Source: Thermothielavioides terrestris NRRL 8126 (taxonomy: Eukaryota; Ascomycota; Sordariomycetes; Sordariales; Chaetomiaceae). Taken from it: DNA of 64,000 bases. Positions 12,804 to 22,275 of this stretch are shown here, one piece after another. The notes below the pieces were generated by a model that saw only the letters and a list, made by a program, of their open reading frames with translations, was not told the origin of the DNA and searched no databases. The stretch is from the NCBI RefSeq assembly GCF_000226115.1, contig NC_016460.1:806001-870000 (forward strand), written 5' to 3'. Numbering within the stretch: the first letter of the stretch is position 1; every line of letters starts with the position of its first letter. A program made the translations under genes and the position numbers.

Positions 12804-15512
12804 ATGGAACTGCAGCCCACCACCGATTTTCCACCAGAACCTACCAGAAACAGCGCGCGAGACGAAGACACTCCCCTACCGGCGCGGGAACAAGAGCTGT
12901 CGGCCTCGTTTCCACTCCTCCAGTTTCCCAAGCCCCAGGGGAGCCAGCATCTTGCCAACTGGGTCTCAAATAGCACGCCCGCCGTCATGCAGCCATCCGA
13001 CATGTCGGATACGAGCAGCCTCGCTGACTCGGCCTATGAAGTCGTCCATGGCACGGACTCCGAGAGCCAAGACGACCGCCTGACCGAGTCGGTTGGGTCT
13101 CTCTCTGTTTCCCGACCCGAAGACGTTCACAGCTTAGACGGGTCCGAGAACCACTACGACACCGATTCGGACGAAGAGACGAACCACTCCTCGCATGCCT
13201 CGTCCATCAGATACGCCGACCACGCTCTCCAACACCCATCGGCGCAGGGACCGGCAAGTTCCCTCGATCACGCGTCGTTTGCTGAGGGGTCTGGCGTTGT
13301 CGTGGGATCCATCGAGCTCCAAGAAGCAACCGACGACGGCTCGCTTCTCCGGGAGAAGATCTTGGCAAAGCATGCCATCCGAGAGTTCAGCGAGGAAGAG
13401 TCAACTGCCATGGTACAACATCTGAACCTGTCGAACCCTCCGAAGCGTCTGGTGGCCTCGATTCGTCAAACTATGTCCCAGTCTTACCTCTCCACGCGAG
13501 AGCCGCTGAGGGTCCTTTATGTTGGCCGAGCAGATGCTCAGAGGAGCATTGTCCTCAAGATCTGCAGTGCGATCTGGACATCACCCAAGAACGGGGCGAG
13601 CGACGACCAAGACCACTTCAGCCGCCACCGTGAGGGGGTGTACAACATTGTGCCCATATCCTCGTTCGGCCCCGCACCCGAGTTGGACTTGATGGAAGCC
13701 TCCCACTACCAGATCAAGGTGGAGCACTGCACCTCGGCCGCGGTCCTGAGCAATAGCGTGTATTCCGTCACCCTTGAACACGAGAGGTCGTACACATCCT
13801 CTTACTCCTCGGACGGCCCCGTCGTGCGCCCAAAATGGGATCTGCCACACATCGCCATATTCTACTGCTCCGAGCGGGATGATGCCGAGACCGAGCTGAC
13901 GAGAGATTCCGCATGGGCCTTCATGAAGCTCCATGGCGTGCCCTGCATCATGATCGCGGAGCAGCAGCAGTTTAGCGACTCGGCTGCCGTCCCCTGGGAG
14001 GCGTACATCAATGAAGACACTATTCATCTCTCTCTCGAGTCCCGAGACCCGCAGAGGCCAATGCCCCCCCTCCGCTTCCCCATTGACTACGCTTCATTTG
14101 CGGAGATCGACCCCAGGCAGATGAATCGCAACCTGGCCTATTTGACCGGATTGTCCGACAAGGCAGAAACCACGACTTCCGAGGACGGCATCGGAGCGAC
14201 AGAGGCAATTTTGGGGGTATCGCTCGGAGAATCGAGGGCCCTGGATAAGCTGAGGGAGGTCTTTTGCGGGTTGGCCGAACGCCACGATGCGAAGTGGTGG
14301 ATCTTGACCTTGCTTGGCCCCTTCCTCCTCTCCCTCACGGTGTCATTCTTCCTCTCCGCCTTTGCGGGGTGGCTGCGGTCGGGAGATCTTTCTCACCTTC
14401 AACCAGCTTCCCCTACCGGCATTTGCGTCTCGCCGCCCACCTATCCAAAGGGCTTCACAACCAAGAGAATGGAGTCAGTGGCGACATCTACCACGACGGT
14501 TGTGGTCAACGTCACCTCCACCAGGACCGTCCAGGTTAGTCAGGGAAAGCCATCAACTAGTGCTTTGGCTTCTGCCTTGTCTTTCGCTGGATTCCTCTCT
14601 GACAAACCATCGGCTGCGCCCACCGACGCCGACGCTAAGACGGTTGTCGACTCCACTAAAAAGACAGTCTGCTCTGTCCGGGTCTTCAGCCCGACAGAGC
14701 TTCTGGTCGCGCTTCCTAGTCGCAACAAGGCCGTATGGCTCGCACAGGGCGCGATTGATATCGATGTGCGCCGCAGCGACGAACCCATCAAGATCAAGAT
14801 CTCGTCTGTGGACGAAGGTGTGGTTGTCGAACTTCCGCCGAGGGAGGCCTACGGCGTGCTGAACGTCTCCGTGGTGACTTCTCGCCGGCCCAAGGTCAAT
14901 GAGACGTTCCAGGTGGATTTTGGCAAGTCGGCAGCGGCACAGGCTCTGGAGGCTGGCCTGGATATGTTACAGGACGCCGTCAGGATGGTGTCAACCGGCG
15001 CCGGCGCAGCATCGCACCTCATCGAAGACGCGCTCAAGCTCCGGAAGGACTTTGTCTGCGCCGTGGAGCACGCTTCAGAGGCTGCCTGGACTCGCGCGGC
15101 TGGTAGGGTCAAGCGGACAGCGGATGATGTCCGTGAACACGTGGCCCGCCAGTTTGCGTCGGCCCAGACGATTCGCAAGGAAGTTGACCTCTCCATCCTT
15201 CAGGCACAAATTGCTTCCCGGCTGTGGTGGCTCAAGGTTCTGGGAAAGGACGAGGAATATGTGGAATACGCACGGAACGCATCGCGGCTGCTCAAGGCGA
15301 AGCACGCGGAGCTTGCCAAGGGCCGCCGCCAGGCCAAGGAGACGAGACTGCCGAAAGAGACGTTCTCGTCCTTCGGCCTACGGACCGGCCTGTATCGGCC
15401 ATGGCGGAAGCGCTGTGCCAGAGGTGCCGAGAGGGGCCAGGACACAGCGGACTCGCGAAATGGTCGCTGGAGCTTTCAGTGGAAGCAGCTGATGGCGGGA
15501 GGAGGTGTGTAA
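12804..15512 (+). CDS. Unrecognised single-pass membrane protein, 902 residues, intronless
   Basis: I do not recognise this protein. It is a long uninterrupted frame with good coding bias. The first ATG (12804) is used; a later start near 12987 (MQPSDMSDTSSLADS) is possible. Residues 1-170 are rich in Ser, Asp and Glu and probably disordered. Residues 180-470 form a globular region with alternating beta-like segments (PLRVLYVGRAD, PHIAIFYCSE, GVPCIMIAEQQQF), a pattern reminiscent of nucleotide-binding folds but without a P-loop I can identify. A clear hydrophobic segment lies at about 498-520 (WILTLLGPFLLSLTVSFFLS). A second beta-rich domain spans about 610-710, followed by a long amphipathic helical region and a basic C terminus. 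It is likely a tail-in-lumen or bitopic membrane protein; direction and location are unknown. Confidence 0.75.
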   Translation: MELQPTTDFPPEPTRNSARDEDTPLPAREQELSASFPLLQFPKPQGSQHLANWVSNSTPAVMQPSDMSDTSSLADSAYEVVHGTDSESQDDRLTESVGSLSVSRPEDVHSLDGSENHYDTDSDEETNHSSHASSIRYADHALQHPSAQGPASSLDHASFAEGSGVVVGSIELQEATDDGSLLREKILAKHAIREFSEEESTAMVQHLNLSNPPKRLVASIRQTMSQSYLSTREPLRVLYVGRADAQRSIVLKICSAIWTSPKNGASDDQDHFSRHREGVYNIVPISSFGPAPELDLMEASHYQIKVEHCTSAAVLSNSVYSVTLEHERSYTSSYSSDGPVVRPKWDLPHIAIFYCSERDDAETELTRDSAWAFMKLHGVPCIMIAEQQQFSDSAAVPWEAYINEDTIHLSLESRDPQRPMPPLRFPIDYASFAEIDPRQMNRNLAYLTGLSDKAETTTSEDGIGATEAILGVSLGESRALDKLREVFCGLAERHDAKWWILTLLGPFLLSLTVSFFLSAFAGWLRSGDLSHLQPASPTGICVSPPTYPKGFTTKRMESVATSTTTVVVNVTSTRTVQVSQGKPSTSALASALSFAGFLSDKPSAAPTDADAKTVVDSTKKTVCSVRVFSPTELLVALPSRNKAVWLAQGAIDIDVRRSDEPIKIKISSVDEGVVVELPPREAYGVLNVSVVTSRRPKVNETFQVDFGKSAAAQALEAGLDMLQDAVRMVSTGAGAASHLIEDALKLRKDFVCAVEHASEAAWTRAAGRVKRTADDVREHVARQFASAQTIRKEVDLSILQAQIASRLWWLKVLGKDEEYVEYARNASRLLKAKHAELAKGRRQAKETRLPKETFSSFGLRTGLYRPWRKRCARGAERGQDTADSRNGRWSFQWKQLMAGGGV

Positions 15513-16648
15513 CTGAACGACTTCATGTGTCTAGCATCCTTTTTTTTTTCTTTCCCTCTGGTCTGGTATGGGGGGAATCGGTTCGACGGGTGGCACACGG
15601 GTTTCATGGAGGCTGCCCCAGGATGGAGGGCCGGAGGGATATGGGCTGGAGTTCCGTGGATTTTGCTCTTGCGTACCTGCATACCTTTGCTTAACTCCTT
15701 GTTATTTCTCGCATGGGGCGTCCACACCTCACTACCTGACTTTCATCCAATGTCTGTAAGTTTCCCAATGCAAGAAACGCGTGCAGTGTGCGCAACTCAA
15801 CTCGGCATGACCTAAGCTCATGGCGGCTCCAAGTCAACGACCAAGCACCGGGTATCGGGGGCATTGACAAAGTGTGAAAGGTCCGACGGACAGAGATACA
15901 TATATTTTCACAACCGAAAAGATAAGAGCACTCATTCAGGGCTGGTGTTGTAAGCCGGACACTGCGTATCCGGTAGTTCTGCACCTGTGAAGGGAATATA
16001 GTCGTGGATGGCCTTGTAACGGCGTGAGAGTCTCGCCCCTGATAAATGCAGGCCTCCCATTGAGATAACTCAGGTGCCGACCTAACTTATGCTTGTAACC
16101 GAGCATTTGCAACCCAATCAAGCACCTTGGTGAAAGGCTGCCGGCCCCGCCCCAGCCAAATTTCTCTGGGGCCGCTTTGGTTGATTTTAGGAAAAGAGGT
16201 GAGGGGCACCTCGTCCCAGCAACACCACCACCATCAAGCATTCTGCTGTACTTGCTGCCTGCCCGCTACCCGACCTTATCCACTTCCCGCGCCTTCAAAC
16301 CTTTTTCACCACACAACGCGAGTGCATTGCATGGTCCGACGAGTTCAGTGCGCTTGACCCAACGATTTTTGCAGTATACGGTATGGTTTTCCTCGATTCT
16401 TTGCTCCCGTCGTCTCCTGCCCCGCTGCTCGACAAAATACCCCGCCTTATTTCCATTTTCATCAACCTCGTCGGATGAACCCGAACGGAACCTGCGCCAT
16501 GGCGGAAAGGAGGGGAACAGGGAACGGGACAGCGGAGGGGCACGCGACAGTCCATCTTGACGGACGTTTGGACCAAGGCACACTTTGGCTGACGTGTTGA
16601 ACAACCGTCTTAGTACCGCGACAAACAGCCATCTGCTTAACTGCCAAC
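15513..16648. other. Intergenic region
   Basis: No supported gene lies in this 1.1-kb stretch. It holds the 3' region of the membrane-protein gene and the promoter and leader of RanBP1. Open frames on both strands have no motif. Confidence 0.5.
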
Positions 16649-17640
16649 ATGTCTGCCGAGAACGACAATAAGCCCCTCGAGGAGGTCAAGGCGCCCGAGG
16701 CCAAGGCCGAGGAGACGCAAGAGGTATTTTGCAAGCCTGCCGGCGCATACTTCATTTCTTGAGAATGCGCACCGCTAACATGCCCTGCTTTGGTTGTAGG
16801 CTCCTGCCGCCGACGCCAAGCCCGTGACCTCGTCTTCTGTCTTCTCTATGTTTGGCGGTGGTGCTAAGAAGGAAAAGAAGGAGGAGGATGAGGACCGCGG
16901 CGACATCTCCGGCAGCGCCAAGGCCCAGCGCGAGGCTGCTGCTGCCGCCGCCGCTGCTGCGAAGGAGGGCGAGGAGGTTGGTTCTCATCTCCGCACACGA
17001 TTGGATGCGGCTGGCCAGGATGGGATGCTGATACGCTGTCGCTGGAATAGGACGACCAGCCCCCCGAGTCGGAGGACGTCCACTTCGAGCCCGTGATCCA
17101 TCTAACGGAGAAGGTCGAGATCAAGACCAACGAGGAGATGGAGGAGCAGGTCTTCAAGATGCGCGCCAAGCTCTTCAAGTTCGTCGCCGACACCCACGAG
17201 TGGAAGGAGCGTGGAACCGGCGACGTACGCCTGCTCAAGCACCGCGAGACTGGTAAGACCCGGCTGGTCATGCGCCGCGACAAGACCCTCAAGGTCTGCG
17301 CCAACCATTATGGTATGTTGCTCCGGGGTCTCTGATCTTGTTGGCCGTGTTCGGAGACTTACACTCAGCAGTCCTCCCCGAGATGAAGCTCTCCCCCAAC
17401 GTTGGTTCGGACAGGAGCTGGGTCTGGAACGTCGTTGCCGACGTGAGCGAGGGCGAGCCCGAGGCCCTCACCCTGGCTATTCGGTTCGCCAACTCGGAGA
17501 ACGCCAACCTGTTCAAGGACGCCTTCATCAAGGCCCAAAAAGAGAACGAGAAGCTTTTCAAGAAGGCGTCAGAGGAAGATGCTGACGAGAAGAAGGAGGA
17601 GGAAGCGAAGGAGGAGAAGAAGGAGGAGGCGACTGCATAA
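16649..17640 (+). CDS. yrb1: Ran-specific GTPase-activating accessory protein RanBP1 (4 exons)
   Basis: RanBP1 binds Ran-GTP, stimulates RanGAP and releases Ran from export complexes at the cytosolic face of nuclear pores. Exons 16649-16723, 16800-16976, 17051-17312 and 17372-17640 give 260 residues. The Ran-binding domain (about residues 90-225) begins with [19 protein letters not shown] and contains the hallmark [29 protein letters not shown] and a Trp in [15 protein letters not shown]. The N-terminal 85 residues are Lys/Glu/Ala-rich with an Ala run. The C terminus is a Lys/Glu-rich tail. The second intron has an unusual donor, GTTGGT; the others are GTATTT and GTATGT. Frame continuity across all four exons supports the model. 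The symbol is the yeast name. Confidence 0.95.
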
Positions 17641-18268
17641 GACGGAACGGGCCTTGACGATTTATGGAAACGACGAGCTCAGGAATAAGCACGCACCATC
17701 ACGACACGCCATAAACTGTCTTCCTGAAGATAGAGAGCGGAGGACGAGCATCACAAATCTGAACACAACCCCCTGAAACCCCCAATCACAACGCCCACTC
17801 AGTCCGAGCGGGAGAGACCCCCTCTCCCTCCTGGAGAAAGACTAGCAGATGTGGTTGTAGATAGATTAAATACCATTCAGTCCCCTTGTTGCCAACACTG
17901 CAGACGACTGAACTGTTCCCAGCGCTTTGCCATGTGTATAAAGGAGCAGAGCCGGAGGACATGGGCTGTTGACCCGCCGGGCCTGAGAAGTCCAAGAAAG
18001 GAGCGCTCACAATGCACAGACCGCGGTATCGACGACCTTCCTGCTGGCCTGCGGCTCTGTGCTCCGAAATTCTTAACCTAGTTCCCAAAACATTTCCTCG
18101 CTGCCTGCTGTTTTCCAACCCTACTTTTTGTGCTTCTTGTGGGTTCAAATCTCAACTTCCGTCTCCTCACAGACAACCACCCGCAAGACATCACCGTGTG
18201 AAGAACTTTTTCGCACGGTTCAACGCACGGACCTCAGCTTCACAGCTTCCATCCAACCAGCTGCAAAA
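17641..18268. other. Intergenic region, 3' UTR of RanBP1 and promoter of the Taf14-like gene
   Basis: This 0.6-kb stretch contains no supported gene. It separates two genes in tandem. Confidence 0.5.
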
Positions 18269-19832
18269 ATGTCCGACCGTCCTTTCGCCAAGAGCGCTGT
18301 GGAGGCGCTGACCAAGCCCGAGTCAGGTAAGTTACGCGCCAAGCTCATTCAATCGACCCGTCGTCGCGAGTGTAGTCGACGCTTCGCGACTTGAAGGCCT
18401 GCCTGCTCGAATCTCCCTCGATTTCTTCCTCAGTACGCCCTCGCCCCAGCAATTACCTTAACTCGACGCGAATCCCCAGTCGCTATTGTACCATTCGGTA
18501 CCCTTCTCAGTTCGATCGGCGGGTTGCAGTCGCTTCTGTGGCGCTCGACGCTGGAATACCGATTGCCCCGCGCGTCGACAGCCCGTTTCACACGACCGAA
18601 GTCGCTTCCCACAACGTCAATATCTCGTTTGGGGCGAGAAATCGCGAGACTGACGCATTTTCTGAACGCCTGGCGGCGAAACAGACGACGTCGGTGAGAA
18701 AGTCGACCGCGCTTTGAGCCTTCGCCCGGCCGCCGCTAAGGCCCGCAACCTGATTTACCTGCATCTTTCCGGCAAGGTCACGGAGGCCGAGGCCAAGAAC
18801 GACAACCCCCTCCAGAACAAGAACGCGAAGTACAAGATGATTGTCGAGGTATGTGGTCGTGGATTTCTGGGAAGGAAGCAGGTCTGGCAATTAACGGGGA
18901 CGACAAAATCTACAGCGCAAGATCAAGATCGTCACCGAACAGCACAACATGTAAGCAAGCGAGCAACATCGGGCGGCAGGCTCGACGGGAGAGGAATTGC
19001 TGAGGGGGGAATTGGGGTGCTAACGAGCCGGCAGCGACAAGCCCCCCGTCATGGAGGGCTTCCCGATGAAAGAGTGGAACGTCGAGATCTACATTCTCGA
19101 CCAGGATGGCAATGAAAAGCCCGCTCGCTGCTTCACCAAGGCTGTGTACAACCTTCATCCGTCGTTCGAGAACCCGACCCAGAGTAAGTGCCGGTCCAGG
19201 TCGATTCGTTGGATCAACAAGCTGTGTCCCACTGACCCTGCCACACAGCCTTTATGGAACCGCCCTTCAAGTGCACCAATGAGGGCTGGGGCGAGTTCGA
19301 GATGACCATCGACTTGTACACGACCGAGAAGGGCGGCAAACAGACCATCGTTCACGATCTCAACTTCGCGCAGCCCCAGTACGAGGAAGTCCATACCGTC
19401 ACCTTCAAGAACCCGTCCCAGGCGCTGCAGCAGATCCTGCGCGAGACGGGCCCGCTGCCCTCGGACGAGGAGCGCAAGGCCAAGAAGGCCGAAGGCGGCA
19501 AGAAGAAGAAGGCCGTCGACCTGGACAAGATGGCCGACGCCCTCGTCAAGCTGTCCGAGGATGACCTGCTGCAGGTGATCCAGATGATCCACGACCACAA
19601 GGATGAGAACACGTTCACCCAGAGCAACCTCGACGCCGGTGAATTCTCGGTCGATCTCTTCACCCTGCCGGATGCGTTGATCAAGATGCTCTGGGACTAC
19701 CTGGTAAGCCAACTTTGCCTTTCCCCCCCCCCCCCCCCCCCCCCAGTCCCATCGTGCCTTCCCAAGCCAGAGACGGCCTGTCTGTGGCTGACGGTATGTG
19801 TCTAGGTGAGGCTTGGCGTCTTGGCTGCCTGA
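18269..19832 (+). CDS. taf14: YEATS-ET protein of the Taf14 type, with N-terminal extension (6 exons)
   Basis: Taf14 is a shared subunit of TFIID, TFIIF, INO80, SWI/SNF and NuA3 in yeast; its YEATS domain reads acylated histone lysines and its C-terminal ET domain binds partner peptides. Exons 18269-18326, 18685-18848, 18916-18950, 19035-19183, 19249-19703 and 19806-19832 give 295 residues. The YEATS domain covers about residues 75-190 (RKIKIVTEQHN, EWNVEIYILDQDG, AVYNLHPSF, PPFKCTNEGWGEFEM, KQTIVHDLNF). The ET domain is about 215-290 (LVKLSEDDLLQVIQMI, GEFSVDLFTLPDALIKMLW). The first 74 residues are extra compared with yeast Taf14 and are interrupted by a 358-nt intron; a start at the ATG near 18837 would remove them. 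The last intron has a 22-C run and branch GGCTGAC; its 3' end is the least certain point. RanBP1 lies upstream on the same strand. Confidence 0.88.
19723..19744 (+). repeat. Homopolymer run of 22 C in the last Taf14-like intron
   Basis: Twenty-two consecutive C bases lie inside the intron between 19704 and 19805 and are followed directly by AG. The run could act as a polypyrimidine tract for a cryptic acceptor at 19746, or be a length-variable microsatellite or a sequencing weak point. Confidence 0.9.
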
Positions 19833-20580
19833 GTCGACGACCGAGGCATCCTCATCAGGTTCATCTTCATTCGGGCGGCGTCTGGCGTCTGGGGGGTGAA
19901 GGTCGCGGAAAAGCATGGGTTAGTTCGATGGTGGGCAGGCAGAGTGCCGGGATTTCGATGGCGTCAGGAGGTCTGTTTGCACAGTAGGCACGCAAGAGTA
20001 GTTTGAGCGGGTCTTGGCCCCCATCTGGGGCCGGCCCTGGCTCAGTCTCTCGGGCTGCCGCCACTAGTTTTCTCTTTTCGGAACGGACAGACCACCCATG
20101 GAACATTGAATTCGTCTACAACTCCCGCTGCGCTGTGACTGCGTAGGAGGAAATCACGTCCTTTCTTGTAAGCTCGTAGACAGGGGCAGTGGGATTTACG
20201 CGCGGCAGCTTTTACATTGTCCCTTGTGCCGTCTCACCCTCATTGTCGGGTTCTGATCCAACCCGCCTTTTGTTAAACGTTCTGCCGTATTTCCGGGCCA
20301 GGCCGGTGAACCAGTGGTCACCCTGTTGGATCATTGCAGTCAGCCGTTACCATGGTAGGAGGACGGCGACGACGTAAGGTAGATTGACTGGACATGGATT
20401 TGTATCGCCCGCGGCCCAGATGCAATGATAAACAGACTTACATCAGGATTGATGGAAAACGCGTAGTTATCAAAAAGTTGATGGAAGTCGGTGTAAAGTG
20501 CGACTTGAAGTAAAGCAGATGACTACCTAATTACCTAGGAATGAACAGCGTAGTAGAGAGGAATAGACTAACTAGTAAAC
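19833..20580. other. Intergenic region
   Basis: No supported gene. This is the 3' side of the Taf14-like gene; GC falls gradually after 20400. Confidence 0.45.
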
Positions 20581-20745
20581 CTGAAATAAACAAGGACATG
20601 GATGACAGAAAAGAAAATGTCAGGTAGAAGTAGAAAAAAAATGTCACGTAGAACATGTCACTAAGGAAAGGAATGTCACATAGAAAAGAAAATGTCGCAG
20701 AAAAAAAAATACGCTACGTAGAAAAGAAAAAAAAATCGCATAACT
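20581..20745 (+). repeat. Degenerate A-rich direct repeats
   Basis: A short unit of the form GTAGAAAAGAAAATGTCA recurs about five times with variation in spacing and sequence (AAAATGTCA, AAATGTCAC, GGAATGTCAC, AAAATGTCGC). The stretch is strongly A-rich on the plus strand and sits just before the gene relic at 20778. I see no coding potential. Confidence 0.6.
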
Positions 20746-20777
20746 ACTCTACCTTCGTTCTGGCGTCGCGCATCTCC

Positions 20778-21152
20778 TACTGTTGGGTGAACTGCTGCGT
20801 ATAGTCCTGCACGATACGGCCGATGCTGTTGAGCCGCAGCATGATCTCTCGGCTCTGGTTGAAGTTCTGGTCGGTTCTCAGTGAGATGGCCATGGTGTTT
20901 TCGACAGTTAGGAATCTGAGTTCCTCCATGTCTAGTTCGATGAGACCGACCGGCGAGTCAGAGAACGATCTGTCTGATAGCTCTAGCAAAATATCTATCC
21001 GAGATCATGCTGGCTAGCGTCAACCCCGAAGCCCTCTGCAACCCCCAGATGTAGGACTCTTCGACCCGCTCCATGAGCGTCTTGGTCTGCGCGGGGCTCT
21101 TGTCGATGCTGTCGATGCGGTCGATGCGGTCCTGCTTCATCATGCCCCCCAT
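20778..21152 (-). pseudogene. Frameshifted gene relic, family not recognised
   Basis: On the minus strand a protein-like frame starts MGGMMKQDRIDRIDSID and runs through MERVEESYIWGLQRASG to ISDR near 20998. A second frame, shifted by one base, continues with ILLELSDRSFSDSPVGLIEL and MAISLRTDQNFNQSREIMLR, ending at a stop at about 20777-20779. The two parts read as one protein of about 125 residues broken by a single frameshift. An intron at the junction is possible but no good donor is visible. Base composition is that of the unmutated flank, so this relic lies outside the RIP island. I do not recognise a family. Confidence 0.4.
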
Positions 21153-21455
21153 CGCCCTGCTTGCTCACTGAAAGGGAGTGTGAGGTACCTCCCTTGAGGG
21201 TGGAGCTCACACGCAGAAACATGCCGAGATGGTTCCCGCCGCAGTGCGTCACCATCGAGTCGGAAGACAGCTGAGCTATCCCGGCGACACAAGTACGAGG
21301 TAGGCCTCTCTGTCTGTATGATTCCACGCATCCCATATATTCTTCCTGCATATATGCAACACTGCCCGCTCTCATTCATACCTTCAGCCGATCGGGCCAG
21401 CAAGTTTTCGTCCCATCCTCCAAGCTACCTTTCCTTCCTCCTTCACGTCATGATT

Positions 21456-21468
21456 GAAGCGAAGCTTC
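21456..21468. repeat. Copy of the GAAGCGAAGCTTC motif (left flank)
   Basis: The 13-mer sits inside a larger near-palindrome (TTGAAGC/GCTTCAA). The same 13-mer recurs at 49104-49116 and a 12-base version, inverted, at 48334-48345. All three lie in the flanks of the AT-rich island. Confidence 0.6.
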
Positions 21469-21904
21469 AATGACGATGCCTTTCGAATGTATACTATATA
21501 CACAGAGGAAGCGAGGAAGGAGGCTTCGGTTCATTTACCAGGCCAATCCTCCAGAGTTTCTCGTACGTGGATTGGATGCTACAGCTATGCCGTGTCTTAG
21601 CGATAGAGATGTCCCCGATCTTTTCTCCATCTTTCCCCCTTTTAGCTGGGTCTCCTTACAATGCTAATCCTTAAACGACGTAGAATAGTGATATCTAGGT
21701 ACTTACTTCGTCGTCGGCTTATAGTATATATATTGGGTTATCGATAGCCGCTTAACGTATCTTAAGAACGTAGTATAGTAGGCGCTATCGAGGGCGACGT
21801 TGACGTTATAGTAGTATAGCGTTGTAGCTTAGGGGCTCTGTTCAATATAGGGCAAGCTAATAAAGCTATACGATGATGAATTCGCTATAATAGCTAAAAC
21901 TATA

Positions 21905-22275
21905 TATAATTAACGAACTTACGTACAATAGATATGGCTAACGAACTTATATACAGTAGAGGAACTCGCCTATAGTGGACGAACTTATATATAGCGGATA
22001 AGCTGTTTAGCAGCTATAGTGGATAAACTAGCTAGTGGCCAACGAACTTATATATAGTAGATATAGCTAACGAACTTATATATAATAGAGGAGCTAGCTA
22101 CGTTTAACGAACTTGTATATAGTAGATAAACTCGCTAGTAGCTAACGAACTCGTATATAGTGGATAAACTTGTATATAGTAAAGGAGCTAGCTACAGTAG
22201 AGGAACTTGCCTATAGCTAATAAACTTATATACAATAGGCGAACTCGCTAGCGTTTAACGAACTTGCTTTAGTAG
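21905..22275 (+). repeat. Degenerate minisatellite near the 5' side of the Helitron
   Basis: A unit of about 20-35 bases with core AACGAACTTATATATAGTAG recurs at least ten times with substitutions, often extended by GGAGCTAGCTA or AACTCGCTAG. The array is RIP-mutated like its surroundings. It precedes the Helitron coding region and may be part of its 5' noncoding end. Confidence 0.7.
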
